Shown here piece by piece: positions 1 to 10,097 of a stretch of 64,000 nt of DNA. The notes below the pieces were generated by a model. That model saw nothing but the letters and a program-made list of their open reading frames with translations, made no database searches and was not told the DNA's origin. Origin of the DNA: Mesostigma viride. Taxonomy: Eukaryota > Streptophyta > Mesostigmatophyceae > Mesostigmatales > Mesostigmataceae. The position numbers and the translations under genes are program-made. The stretch covers positions 1,523,121-1,587,120 of the forward strand of contig RPFO01000103.1 in the NCBI GenBank assembly GCA_009746045.1, read 5' to 3'. The first letter of the stretch is position 1. Each line of letters opens with the position of its first letter.

Positions 1-1
1 T

Positions 2-982
2 GGTAAAGAGGGGGTTAGGTATGGCCGCATCACACACATTCTGCATAGTTTCCTCCGTGCCCCGACGGAAGGATGGAGTAGGCAAGTTCTTTTAAAGGTC
101 GCTCTGTTTGATGTCGGTTCTGTGAAAGAGCTCCCTTTAGAGGGATTGACGCTTATACCTTTAGGGGAGCGAGCGCCCAAGCAGGATGCTTTAGTCCTTC
201 CCGGGAGTGTATGTTCAGTTGGTTTTGTAGTTGATCCAGAGTATGCACCTGAGATAGCCATCGTGCACTGTAAATTGCCGTGGCAAATGGTAAAGGAAAC
301 GTGTAGTGCAGCCCAGCATGTATTATCCCGTGCTGCAGGTGCTCAGCTGAGAACCACAGACGTGTATGCTGATATGAACCTGCAGCGCAAGGTGACACTG
401 TGTGTTAAGCGAAGAGACATGACAACACGAGGTCGTTCACAAGGTAATCGCACTGCACCCATAGATCCACAAGCAACCACTGCACGCATGGCTGCGGAGC
501 CACAAGCAACCACTGCACCTAATCGCTCACGTGGCAAGCGCACTGTTGGCACATTGGTAGAGCCACAAGCAACCACTGCACCAAGTCGCTCACGTGGCAA
601 GCGCACTGTTGGCACATTGGTAGAGCCACAAGCAACCACTGCACCAAGTCGCTCACGTGGCAAGCGCACTGTTGGCACATTGGTAGAACCACAAGCAACC
701 ACTGCACCAAGCCGCTCGCGTGGCAAGCGCACTGCGGACACATTGGTAGAAACACACACAGCCGCTGCACCAAACCGCTCGCGTGGCAAGAGCATTGCTG
801 GCAAGTCCATGGCAGCGGCTAGTGGCAGCGCATCAAGCCCTGATGACATTGCTAGTGATTTGTCGCTGAGCAGCGACGGTGAGGCATGCATTCCCACACA
901 AAGGAGAAGTGAGAGGCAACGTGTGGTAGTAAATTATGCGGACTCTGACAGTGCTGCATACACTGATGAGGAGTGGGATTGA
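2..982 (+). CDS. Partial ORF with 21-residue tandem repeats, cut by the left window edge
   Basis: The frame is open from base 2, so the true start lies outside the window; it stops with TGA at 980-982. The first 110 or so residues look globular (GRITHILHSF, ALFDVGSV, LIPLGERAPK). The middle is five copies of a 21-residue unit of the type EPQATTAP-SRSRGKR-TVGTLV, the last degenerate, and the end is acidic (DSDSAAYTDEEWD). The basic SRSRGKR core resembles short DNA-binding hooks, but this is only a resemblance. The arrangement of a globular domain followed by a basic/acidic tail could be the C-terminus of a transposase or chromatin-type protein; I do not recognise the family. No intron is evident in the visible part. 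Confidence 0.5.
   Translation, partial: GKEGVRYGRITHILHSFLRAPTEGWSRQVLLKVALFDVGSVKELPLEGLTLIPLGERAPKQDALVLPGSVCSVGFVVDPEYAPEIAIVHCKLPWQMVKETCSAAQHVLSRAAGAQLRTTDVYADMNLQRKVTLCVKRRDMTTRGRSQGNRTAPIDPQATTARMAAEPQATTAPNRSRGKRTVGTLVEPQATTAPSRSRGKRTVGTLVEPQATTAPSRSRGKRTVGTLVEPQATTAPSRSRGKRTADTLVETHTAAAPNRSRGKSIAGKSMAAASGSASSPDDIASDLSLSSDGEACIPTQRRSERQRVVVNYADSDSAAYTDEEWD
497..811 (+). repeat. 63-bp in-frame minisatellite, 5 copies
   Basis: Five head-to-tail units of 63 bp start at 497, 560, 623, 686 and 749. Copies 2 and 3 are nearly identical and the last is diverged. The unit length is a multiple of three, so copy-number change would not break the reading frame. Confidence 0.9.
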
Positions 983-1125
983 TTATATTCCTAATATAAT
1001 GTAATGATGGATTGATGTAACTTTTTGTGTGCTTGTCACACTTATATTCATTTATTTCCAATGAACATGTGTGTCAACTGCATCATTTCTGCATCCACAT
1101 ATAATGCATAAGTGTCCTGTCTTCA

Positions 1126-1555
1126 TGCACTTGAGAGTTCTCAAGTGTCATGCTCAGTGTCCTGATTTTCCTGATTTTTTGTGCCATGCTAAGTGTCCTG
1201 ATTTTCCTGATTTTTTGTGCCATGCTAAGTGTCCTGATTTTCCTGATTTTTTTCTGATTCAGCGGGAAAATCTCAAGATCTTGAGATTTTTTGTGTTGTT
1301 TCGACATTTTTCTCAGGATCTCAGGATTTTCTCAGGATTCTCAGTGTTTCTCAGTGTCTCGCGAGACGCATCTCAGGCACTTCTCAGGACTCTCAGGAGG
1401 AAGTCCTGATATAATATCAGGATTCCTGAGAAAATCTCAGTTTTTCTCAGGATTTCTCAGGACATCTTGAGAAAAAAAATCAGGATATCTCAGGAAATCC
1501 TGAGAAAATCTCAGGAAATCTCAGGATTCCTGAGAAAAATCTCAGAACCCGACTT
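1126..1555. repeat. Noncoding block of short repeats (TCTCAGGA / TCCTGAGA)
   Basis: The left part holds about three copies of a 36-bp unit made of TCCTGATTTTCCTGATTTTT and GTGCCATGCTAAGTG (about 1,159-1,256). The right part (1,300-1,555) holds about ten copies of TCTCAGGA and several of its reverse complement TCCTGAGA, so the block can fold into many alternative hairpins. No coding function is credible. Its make-up resembles the repeat-filled interior of the MITE at 41,704-42,196, but terminal inverted repeats were not found. Confidence 0.7.
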
Positions 1556-2620
1556 CCTAGTGCTGTGGATGCATTGATGCACTGTTATAGGTAACCACAT
1601 TCCCGCGAATTGACCCTTTGCAGGGCCCGCCACCGACCCCAAAGAAGGCCTCCCCTCTGATCGGCAACAGGAGTTGTTGTTGTTGCGAAGACAAAGCAGA
1701 AGACACAGCGATCAAGCAATTACCGAAACCCCAAGTTTCGTTTCTCACTATATTTCGCCACGACCCCTTTAGGAGAGCATCGTCCTTGACAGGGGGCACA
1801 CCCCCGCACCTACCATGCTAACAGATTTACCGTTAGGCATATAATCAAGGCCGCATATCAGCCCTCACCCCCAGCGCCGAGACCGCGCGCCAAACAACGG
1901 TGTGAGTGAAAATATTTTTAAATTTATTAAAATTATCGCCACGACCTCAACTAGTCCAACCCGGAGCGCAAGCATCCCCAGGTACGAACCAGCCCAAGGC
2001 AGGCCAGCCAACGTCACAGAACCTTAACCCGAAGCGCAAGCATCCTCAGGTACAAGGCTGCCACGCAGGCCAGCCCTTCCGTTTCGACAAGCAGATCTTC
2101 CCCTTCATATTCGATCTGAATATTGCACTAGCGCAGCCCAACCTCCTGCGCAGATTCCCAACCATCCGGACCCAGTACCAAAGTGAGAATCAGTCCGGAC
2201 ACTTGGCAGCCGCTGTGACTTCCGTGAAACCGGAAGCTCAGGGGCTGCCGCCCGTTTGTTAATTTAATTAAGCCCTGCGCCCGAGCGGGCACAAGGCCGG
2301 GGAGGCGTCGGCATTCCTTGCATCACCATAGCCTCGGCCAACGCGTGCCCAGCGTCATGCAAGAAAAAAGACCTTCCCCTTCCTCGCAAGGTCCCTAGAA
2401 AGACGACACAACACGCTACATGGCAACGCCCCTAAAAAAATCCCAGCCTTACTGACACAACTAATGTCAGACCGGCAACTACGAAATGTCAGCAAAATGA
2501 TTCGAGTCAGAACTTTTAACTACACTAGTCGCCAATCAAAGGCAGTTTCAGGCCAGCATACAAAATTAAAAGGCCTTATAAATACGACCTTTTTAACCGC
2601 CTGAACAACAACGAAAACTG
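1556..2620. other. Noncoding region sharing a motif with element D (possible relative, U)
   Basis: No credible gene is seen. Two copies of a motif of the form AACCCGGAGCGCAAGCATCC followed by CAGGTAC occur at 1,955-1,987 and 2,024-2,055. The same motif occurs once in each long D copy (40,941-40,972 and 45,049-45,080). The region also has many GGCC-rich short palindromes, like the long D copies. It may be a decayed third member of that family; element ends were not identified. Confidence 0.35.
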
Positions 2621-3539
2621 CCCGTAACTAATCACCCAGTTACAAAATCCAAACTGATTATCATCCGCTAAAAACGGCCCTAGTCGCCGGCCATGCCAGC
2701 GAAACTGGAACCCCAAGAGCGTGCCACGTAATCTTTGCCGCCGTCAGGATTACTTCGATTGCGGCGTTCGTTCTCGCCCATTATAAGAAACTATTTTCAG
2801 AGAAATCCGATTTTATAATATATATCAGTCAGTACAGTTTAAGGGTTAAAACCTCACCCTATGCATCCATCCATCCATCGGGGTTAATGCTCCGTGACTC
2901 CCCAACGGGAGCACGAGTCTGATTAATTAATTAATTAATACCTATGCATGTGCTATAAATCCAATGATGATTGGGGACCATACATATGATTAAAAAAAAT
3001 TTTCCAGCCATTTGGGGGGGGGACTCATAGCCCCCACCAAACACCGGTAACGCGCTAAAAATAGAAAAGACGCTAGTTTAGTCTTGATCATTAGTCACAT
3101 TTTTCCTAGGGCAGTGGGCAAACATATTGCATGGGACCAAATCACTTATTTCCATATAGTTCCCTGACTTTTGAGAAAGTCTACCTAATTGGGACCAAGA
3201 AATAAGCATGGATGCACCAGTTATTATTTTTCCCGCAAAAAGGGTCCATTTTTTCACACAAAATGATAAACACTTCCAAAAATGTCATACCACATCTTTT
3301 CAAATACTAGAGGTTGGGGGACAGTCATGCAACCCAAAATTTTGAGGTCATTCCAGATAAATAGGTGTACGTTTATTCCAAATATATCCAATCGTTAATC
3401 CCTGCTAAGCCTAGGGTATCAAGATGTCAGTGGCTAAAACGGAGCCTTGCTACAGTACTGTAGACCACGGAAGCCACTGGACTTCTAATGGGTTGAAATT
3501 TTCCGGGTAAATGGGTATTTTTTATTAACCAATAGGAAT
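2621..3539. other. AT-rich noncoding DNA
   Basis: No gene or element is recognised. Simple repeats are present: ATCC units at about 2,863-2,879 and TTAA units at 2,922-2,940. Confidence 0.5.
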
Positions 3540-4431
3540 GTCGTTAGGTTAAGAGGTACCACGTATCGACCAGCTGGTTACCCACTGAGGGTAGTGTGAT
3601 AGGTGAAAGGTTTAGAAAGGAGCATTATGTGACCAGGGGAGCCAAGTGACGCGCGTAAGGTCACCGTGAGGAATGCAAGTAAACACCCTGTTGCGTCCCA
3701 GGAGAGCATGGAAGAGCTCCAAGGGGCTGGGCCTGTCATTGTTGGGCCCGGGGTCCCACACCTTGTATTGTTCTTGCGCCAAGAGCCAAGCGCGACGCAT
3801 TGCTGAGTTCCAGAGGAAGATAAACCGCCTCACCACGGCGGCTTTGGTGTACTCGTGCCGCACTTTGAAAACCGTCTCGTTCCGGATAGTCCAGATCACA
3901 TATAGCATTAATTAGTGCGTAGCCATACCCAGGCTAGTTGACTGTAGGACAACTCATCCCCTGGGGTCCCCGCCATACCGAATATGATACAACACACGGA
4001 TAGCGCTAATGTGGACTGTGGTAGCGCGGTCCATGCGGACCATACGTTAAACAACCATTGCCACACCCCCCTCACTTGGCAGTAGAGAAAGCGGTGCTCA
4101 ATTGTTTCCGAGGGGAAGGTGCACAGGCATGTCGCATCGTGGTGAAACCGACAGCTGAGGGTCGCGTTTACCCCGATTGCCCTGTGCAGTAAAAGATGTT
4201 GAATGTCGGTCGCTCTGCAGTCCACCAAGGGGTGATCGACCGCCAGGGTGATAAGTATAATCCAACTGTATCCAGGCCATTGAAAGCCCCATCGTGGGCG
4301 GCCAGGGACCGTGGAGCTTATGGTTCTCGTGCAATAAGATGTCATAACCCCATTCTGCCGTGTACTCGTAAAGACATTTGCTGATCCTAGACATCCCCTT
4401 GTTCAGGGTCCAGCTAAATTCCAGGGGGTCC
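3540..4431 (-). pseudogene. LINE (non-LTR retrotransposon), C-terminal part after the gypsy insertion
   Basis: Minus-strand reading continues the LINE ORF from 59,943 across gypsy element G. With G and one GGTCC copy removed, the frame reads LPLDPLEFSWTLNKGMSRIS without a break. It shows a zf-RVT-type zinc knuckle found at the C-terminus of many LINE reverse transcriptases: residues CRFHHDATCLC, then ETIEH, then FLYC (about 4,050-4,170), followed by a tryptophan-rich tail (VWQWLFNVW, IRNETVFK). At least two frameshifts break it (near 3,908 and 4,100-4,340), so it is dead. The 3' end is placed roughly; the minus strand has an A-rich stretch near 3,515-3,530 that may mark it. Confidence 0.8.
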
Positions 4432-4996
4432 TGTTACGTCGCGTAACAATTCGTTGTAGTTACGGACGTAAATTAGGTCCTTTGCCTCGGTTGTTCCTAG
4501 GTTTACGTGTAGTTCCAACTGGGACACTATTGTCCTCGTAACAGTACTGTGGTACAGTGGGTGCTTTTGGGGCGCCGCGCCGCGTACTTTATAAGTGGTC
4601 CTTATCCTTTGGTAGAATGTAGTGGACCAGCGTGCATCTGTGCATCTGCCTGTGTATCTGTATGCGAGGGCCAGGTCGGCCCGAGCATGTTGGACCGTTG
4701 GTGACCATTTATGCACGTTCCACCCCTCGTGTGGTCACTCGGCGTGTGTTAAATGAATTAACACATATAGGCTTGGGTCACGGCAGTGTAGTGTGTTTCC
4801 TTCCTCTATTCCTGGAATAAACGGGTTCGGGTAAATGGTTGTATGGCGTATTATAGCAACACATACGTGAGTGCATTGAGATCAGCTCCGTCTCGTTCGT
4901 CTTTCGCTAGGGGTTTGAGTAGAGGAGGCCTGACTAATTTAGGTTGGGTTAGGCCTGGTAGAGGTAGAGGTGGAGGTAGAAGTTTAGGACGTAACA
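4432..4996 (+). repeat. 5' LTR of gypsy G
   Basis: It starts TGTTACG and ends CGTAACA, is 565 bp long and is essentially identical to 59,378-59,942. GTACTTTATAAGTGG near 4,584 is a candidate TATA region and AATAAAC at about 4,816 a candidate poly(A) signal. Confidence 0.95.
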
Positions 4997-4997
4997 A

Positions 4998-5012
4998 TGG
5001 TTCCGGAGGAAC
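4998..5012 (+). promoter_or_regulatory. Candidate primer-binding site of G
   Basis: TGGTTCCGGAGGAAC begins one base after the LTR. A TGG start is expected for priming by the CCA end of a tRNA; which tRNA was not determined. Confidence 0.55.
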
Positions 5013-5538
5013 TTTCGTAGGTAGAGAACGAGACGACGGTCCTTTGTCACATACGCCTTTGCAAGAACCCTTCCGCGTCCAGGGATACGAAGACGACACT
5101 TTCTTGACAGGTAATGCATGGGCGGGTCGCCGTCAAGCTGGGAGAGTAGTGCTGCCCGGTTCAGGACACGATCTGCCTAGATGCTAGACCTGCTCGTAGC
5201 GGATAAACCCTTTCGTAGATAGCTCCTTCGCCTTGTTTTCCTGCGCAAGTTTTCTTCCTTTCGTAGATAGAGGATAATTGTCTTCCTGTCGTAGATAGAG
5301 GATAATTGCTTGGTTCGGCAACAGTGAGACGAGTAGCGTCGTGGTAGACTATACCTTTTCCTTCGTGCTGCTGTTTTATTAGACGGCCGCACCCGCAGAG
5401 GGACTGGTCGCTGATTTTAGGACGAGAGCTGGACTATTGCCGCCCTCGTGCTGCTTTCGGTGCTCCAGATCAACCAGATAAGTCGCCTACTCCTCCTACT
5501 GCTAGCGTGACGTCACAAGACCCACCAGGTGCGTTACC

Positions 5539-5931
5539 ATGAGCCAGCGTCGTGCTTTTACTGCTCCTTCCCATTCTTCCAGCGATAATAGCTTAGCCAA
5601 ATATTACGTAGTGATTACGCCTCAATGGTCCGCCATTTTCCTTTCTTGGTCCGACGCTAGGAAGATAGTTCAGAACCGTGTATACAACGTAATTAGGTAT
5701 AAGAAATTTGTAACCTTTGAAGAAGCTCAGCAGTTCCTTATAGACCATAGTGAATCAGATTTAGGCCTACACGTACGCTCTATCCCTCTTGGTCGTCCTC
5801 CAGTGGAATCTCTAGTCTTTGCTACTCCTCCTTCTTCTCCCCCTAAACGGGCTGCATCCTCATCTAGCTCAGATACTCCTCTCACCTTAGAGTTTGGTTC
5901 CCTATCCATTACTGTGGTTAAAAAGGATTGA
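5539..5931 (+). CDS. G ORF0: small protein with RNase H1 N-terminal-like domain
   Basis: This 130-residue ORF starts at ATG 5,539 in a good context (ttaccATGAGC). Residues 20-75 (KYYVVITPQWSAIFLSW..., VQNRVYN..., KKFVTFEEAQQFL) match the pattern of the RNase H1 N-terminal hybrid-binding domain, a family that also includes the caulimovirus VI-type domain: YYVV, a tryptophan, a central lysine-rich strand and a final EAxxFL helix. The usual glycine and second aromatic are altered. The C-terminal 50 residues are Ser/Pro-rich. It lies between the leader and gag, where most gypsy elements have no ORF. It may bind RNA or RNA/DNA hybrids; that is inference from the fold. Confidence 0.6.
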   Translation: MSQRRAFTAPSHSSSDNSLAKYYVVITPQWSAIFLSWSDARKIVQNRVYNVIRYKKFVTFEEAQQFLIDHSESDLGLHVRSIPLGRPPVESLVFATPPSSPPKRAASSSSSDTPLTLEFGSLSITVVKKD

Positions 5932-6054
5932 TTTTAATTGTTTCTTTGCTTAAGACATTCAAGGTTTTTCCTTTTTCCTTTATTGCTTCCTTTTTGATTC
6001 CTGTTCCTTTCGTAAGGCAACGTTTGTTGTCTTCTTTCCTTTACTTAATTAAAG

Positions 6055-7150
6055 ATGGATCCAGTGGGTGGAGATATGTCGCCTATACCTACCAATACTA
6101 CTATACTACTAATAATAATACTACTAATAACAATAACAATACTCGTGGTAACCGACGGGACTCCTTGGAAACGGTGCACCATCTCACTCCTCAAGGTAAT
6201 CTGCGTACCTCACCTCCTTCTCCTGTTACTGGTGGTCGCCGTCGTCCCTCAATTACCCCACCTACCTTTGAACAACGTGTCAGATATAGTGATGAACCCT
6301 CTTTTGCTATGAACCAGGCCCCTGCCCCTCCTGCAGCCTTGGCTCAACCTTCAATTAGGTCCTCACTCCCTGACAATGCTTCTAGACCTCCTCCCCACCC
6401 TATGCCTTCCATCCCTGCTTTTAACACGGGTCGTACCTCTGCCCCTGTCGGCCCTTCTGGGCGCCCTAGTGCAGTTCCCTTTTATCCACCTGCTTCTTGG
6501 TCCTACCCTGATACGGCCTACGAGGCTGCCCAGGTCCCTACCCGTGTGGCTGATTTAGAAGTTAATAGTGATTTCAGCACCATGCCTCTAGATGACAGAA
6601 ACTATGATCATTTTGCCTACTCCTCCCTTCGTGAGCAATATACTGTTCCCTTCTCCTATGGGCACCATCCTGAAACGGTGGCCCCTTCTAGACCCCTATC
6701 CAAAACCTTTCCTCTTCCTTCTTTCTATCCCTCGTATGTAGCAGTGGAAGACAGTGGCCCTATGGGTAAATCTGACCCTTCTAATCCCCCTAAGCCCCGG
6801 CCCTGCTCTTCCCCTCTTTGCTAACCTACCCAAGCTGGATGTTAAGTCTACCCCTCAACAGTTTTTCACTTTTATTATGTTGCTTACCCAAAATACAGAG
6901 TCGTGGCAAAATCATAATAGATGGCGTCTCTCTGATGCTGTACTAGTCCCTCACTATCTTACTACCTGTATTACTCCTGAGCTTGCTAACCTCATCCAGT
7001 GTGAGTCTTTGGCCTCTCATGCCTACCCTAACTCAGTAGCAGAATTGTTTAAGCGTTTAGAGAACCATTTAGTCCCTCCTGATGCAGATTGGCAGGATAG
7101 ATTAGCCTTTGGTACCTTGCAGCAGGGTACTAAATCGTTTAAGGAGTATA
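6055..7150 (+). pseudogene. Gag of G, N-terminal part, two frameshifts
   Basis: Translation probably starts at ATG 6,055 (MDPVGGDMSPIPTNTT), then must change frame inside an ACT/AAT microsatellite near 6,100-6,135 to read NNNTTNNNNNTRG, and again near 6,798 to join KSDPSNPPKPRP to ALPLFANLPKLD. The middle is Pro/Ser-rich. The last third (TPQQFFTFIMLLTQNTESWQ..., LFKRLENHLVPPDADWQDRL, QGTKSFKEY) has the helical pattern of a gypsy capsid domain. It is cut at 7,150 by element T and resumes in frame at 9,466 (KEY-MKEFDAQM). Confidence 0.75.
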
Positions 7151-8197
7151 TTTTCTGAGCTATCTGCTCATTTTATAGTTATGTTGCGGCGGGCTCAAAG
7201 GGGGCCGATCTGCCGCCTGTAGCGTAGCTCTACCGTACGTCACCTACACCATGTTAGGTGTTTGTTGTTACTTAGGACTAGAGAGAGAAAGGGACCGGCG
7301 GTGCGCCGGTACTAGTGCCTACTGGCAACCGTGCCCGCCCTTGATTGAGGGGGGCGCGGCGCCTTGAGACATGTGCTTTGTTTTCCATTTTCACACCGTA
7401 CTTAGAGTGGTGTGGTGAACGTAGGGAGGCCTTTTTGCAGCTTCGCAACTTGATCCCAGCATTTGCTGGCAAGGTCGGCTAGCCGCTATGGCGGCTGCGC
7501 TGAATGTAAGACGATGCTATCGGCCTCTCCGGGCGTGGAGAGGCCTGGAATAAAAGTCTTTATGATCGCCACCTACCGTTACAGGCCACGGTAATGGTTG
7601 TTGGGTGGGGGGCTCTACGATTTGAGTAAAAGGGTGTGATTTCCGGCGCTGGGCCCACTGACGATTCCCCTCTACCCCTGGGTGCGGCAAGCAGCTTCCT
7701 GACACTGGGGAAGCTGCGTTTTTAGTCGGACAACGTCAGGGAAGGAGCCATACAGGCCAGGGCCAGCGGCTACGGTGGACAGAATCACAGGTGGAGGCGA
7801 ATCTGCCTTAAACGTGGAGATGGCTAGCGTGGGGTGCCAGGGTAGCCCATAACTACCAGGAGCCTGACAGCGGACCCGATCTTTCGGCCTGTGGCCAGAC
7901 GGGAGTTTCGGGGAGGATGCGGGGCTGGAGCGAATCTTGGTGGGAGGAGCGCGCTATTCATAATTGCCCAGTTTTTCAGCAAAGGCAGCGGCTGCCGTGG
8001 GTCGGGGGGGGGTCCTGTCGGCATGGGTAGGTCGGCAGGCACTCTGTACCCTCTCGGCGCTCCGGCGAGCAGGCCCCTTCTGCCCTTGGCGATAAGGGAG
8101 AGGTGGGAAGCTGCGGAAAACCGTGGGTATTCATGCGCACTTACAAAAAATCTGGTTAAGAAATTCTACAGCGCCTGGCAAGCCTGGAAAAAAATTT

Positions 8198-8296
8198 TCC
8201 CCTCGCGGGGGGCGCGTGAAAGCTCCGCTACGCCCGCCCAAAGGCGGCGGGCTCCGCTTTGCCTTTGCCGTTTTCACGCGCCCCCCACGAGGGGGG
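8198..8296. repeat. Long inverted repeat inside the long T copy
   Basis: The arm CCCCTCGCGGGGGGCGCGTG at about 8,199 pairs with its near-perfect complement at 8,271-8,295 around a GC-rich loop of about 50 nt. This would form a very stable hairpin. It lies in the part missing from the short copy. Confidence 0.8.
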
Positions 8297-9253
8297 GTGC
8301 GTGTGGAACCCGGCAGTGCGGTCCGGCTTTGTTTTAAGAAAATGCATTATATACCATAATAAAGCTCCACTCGGCTGCGGCTGCGCCAAGGCTCGTGACA
8401 CCATGGCGATGGTGAGCCTTGGCGCTAGGAGGTCCGCAGCCATCATTATCAACACGATGGGGGGTAATGGAGCCAGTGGCAGTGGCTCTACCCTCGGGAA
8501 ATCCCAGCGGCTTTGCCGGTGGGCTGGTGATGGTGGTTGGGTGAGCTGGAGACGTTCCCAGGTGGCATAAGTCCTAAAGCGGCAGCACTGGGATGCGCCC
8601 CTCTAAGAAGGGGAACGCATGTGGCTCCGCCCTGCGTCCGCCGGGAGACCGTAGCGGCCACACGGGGGCGGGAAGGGGGGCATCATCATGCCAACAAGAG
8701 CCCAGCATTCCAAGTGGTTGCGTTCCTACCACCAGGGCTGGAAACGGCCTGGGTGGCCAGAGATGGTGATGTGGGACAAGATTGGACCAAGGGGGCATGT
8801 GCTGGGCCCCAGCATGGTGAACTGGCCTAACTTGACAATGACTTGTACAATGATTTTGAGGGTGTGGCTAGGCTCAACTGTTAAAGCCTGCACACACTTA
8901 TTGTAATAAACTTGTTTCTCTGGTAGGAAGGCACTCCAATGGACCTTAGCTTCAGCACCTATTTTCCGAGCTATCTGCTCATTTTATAGTTATGTTGCGG
9001 CGGGCTCAAAGGGGGCCGATCTGCCGCCTGTAGCGTAGCTCTACCGTACGTCACCTACACCATGTTAGGTGTTTGTTGTTACTTAGGACTAGAGAGAGAA
9101 AGGGACCGGCGGTGCGCCGGTACTAGTGCCTACTGGCAACCGTGCCCGCCCTTGATTGAGGGGGGCGCGGCGCCTTGAGACATGTGCTTTGTTTTCCATT
9201 TTCACACCGTACTTAGAGTGGTGTGGTGAACGTAGGGAGGCCTTTTTGCAGCT

Positions 9254-9268
9254 CCCACCCACCCACCC
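9254..9268 (-). other. G-quadruplex motif of short T copy
   Basis: The minus strand reads GGGTGGGTGGGTGGG: four G3 tracts with one-base loops, the most stable class of G-quadruplex motif. It is absent from the long copy. The same motif lies at 39,830 and 43,944 in the short copies of D. Confidence 0.85.
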
Positions 9269-9465
9269 TCGCTGCTGGGACAAGATTGGACCAAGGGGGC
9301 ATGTGCTGGGCCCCAGCATGGTGAACTGGCCTAACTTGACAATGACTTGTACAATGATTTTGAGGGTGTGGCTAGGCTCAACTGTTAAAGCCTGCACACA
9401 CTTATTGTAATAAACTTGTTTCTCTGGTAGGAAGGCACTCCAATGGACCTTAGCTTCAGCACCTA

Positions 9466-10097
9466 TGAAAGAATTTGATGCACAGATGGTACGAATTAGG
9501 GATTTGTCGGGCGCAGAAGTACGTGCTCGCTTCCTACAAGGCCTCAGTAGACCCTTATTACGTGAGGTAAAGCGCCAGTTCTCTGCCTACCGTTTTACTG
9601 ATCTACCCCTCAAGCATGTGCGTCAGCATCTCTTACGAGTAGCAGATTTCTTCACCACTCCTTCTCTTCCTACCCGTTCCCGTATTAATAACATTAGCCT
9701 TACCCCTGAGGAGGAGAACTCCTATATAGAAGAATTAGATATTTGCGTTACTGACCTTTCAGCTCAGGATGTCTCTCATATCACATGCTATCATTGTAAG
9801 GAAGTAGGTCATCTTAAACGTGAGTGCCCCAAGTTCCTTTCGGGTGCTCCCCCTCATCCCGACGCTCGCCCTCCTCGTACCCCTCAGCGTGCTCCTATTC
9901 GTCCCACTCCAGGACGCATTCCCTCAGCTACCCCTAGTAGGCTGAATGCTGTGCAGACAGGACCCCCAGGGTTCCCCTATGATAATCAGGCTCCCGCACC
10001 CTCTTCGCTCCCTCGTGACCCTCCAGCAGTGGCTTTTTCGCCAGGGTCTTCTTCGGGGTTAGTTCCTATGGATTTGGGGGGGGAGGGGGAACAGTAG
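9466..10097 (+). CDS. Gag of G, C-terminal part with CCHC zinc knuckle
   Basis: This continues gag after T. It contains the end of the capsid domain (ARFLQGLSRPLLREVKRQF) and one nucleocapsid knuckle CYHCKEVGHLKREC (9,785-9,827), then a Pro/Arg-rich tail, and stops at TAG 10,095-10,097. In the infectious cycle of such elements this part packages the RNA. Just before the stop is a G-rich run (10,075-10,089) where the ribosome would have to slip into the pol frame. Confidence 0.85.
10075..10089 (+). promoter_or_regulatory. Candidate -1 frameshift site between gag and pol of G
   Basis: The run G8-A-G5 precedes the gag stop at 10,095. The pol frame, -1 relative to gag, is open from 10,082 (GGGTVGLSAGNLDRSL) into the protease. 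A run of seven or more G fits the X-XXY-YYZ slippery pattern. A simple indel in the run is the alternative. Confidence 0.5.

Larger units (their letters stand above)
7151..9463 (-). mobile_element. Tandem element T: long copy then short copy (dimer), in gag of G
   Basis: The long copy is 7,151-8,959 (1,809 bp) and the short copy 8,962-9,463 (502 bp). They share about the first 290 and last 200 bp; the short one lacks the interior and instead carries CCCACCCACCCACCC (9,254-9,268). Each boundary has the dinucleotide TA (7,149-50, 8,960-61, 9,464-65). Removing the insertion with one TA restores the gag frame. Strand is given as minus because read that way it has the same order (short, then long) and the same G-rich block as element D. 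There are no terminal inverted repeats and no credible ORF. The superfamily is unknown: insertion between A and T and head-to-tail copies recall Helitrons, but TC and CTRR ends are absent. Confidence 0.75.

Noticed and set aside
343-897. Antisense ORF of 184 codons opposite the 63-bp repeat
   Set aside because: It is a by-product of the in-frame repeat on the plus strand; no start context or similarity of its own.
7151-9463. T (and D) as canonical Helitrons
   Set aside because: Insertion between A and T (T) or T and T (D) and head-to-tail copies fit, but 5' TC and 3' CTRR ends are missing and no Rep/helicase is present; left unclassified.
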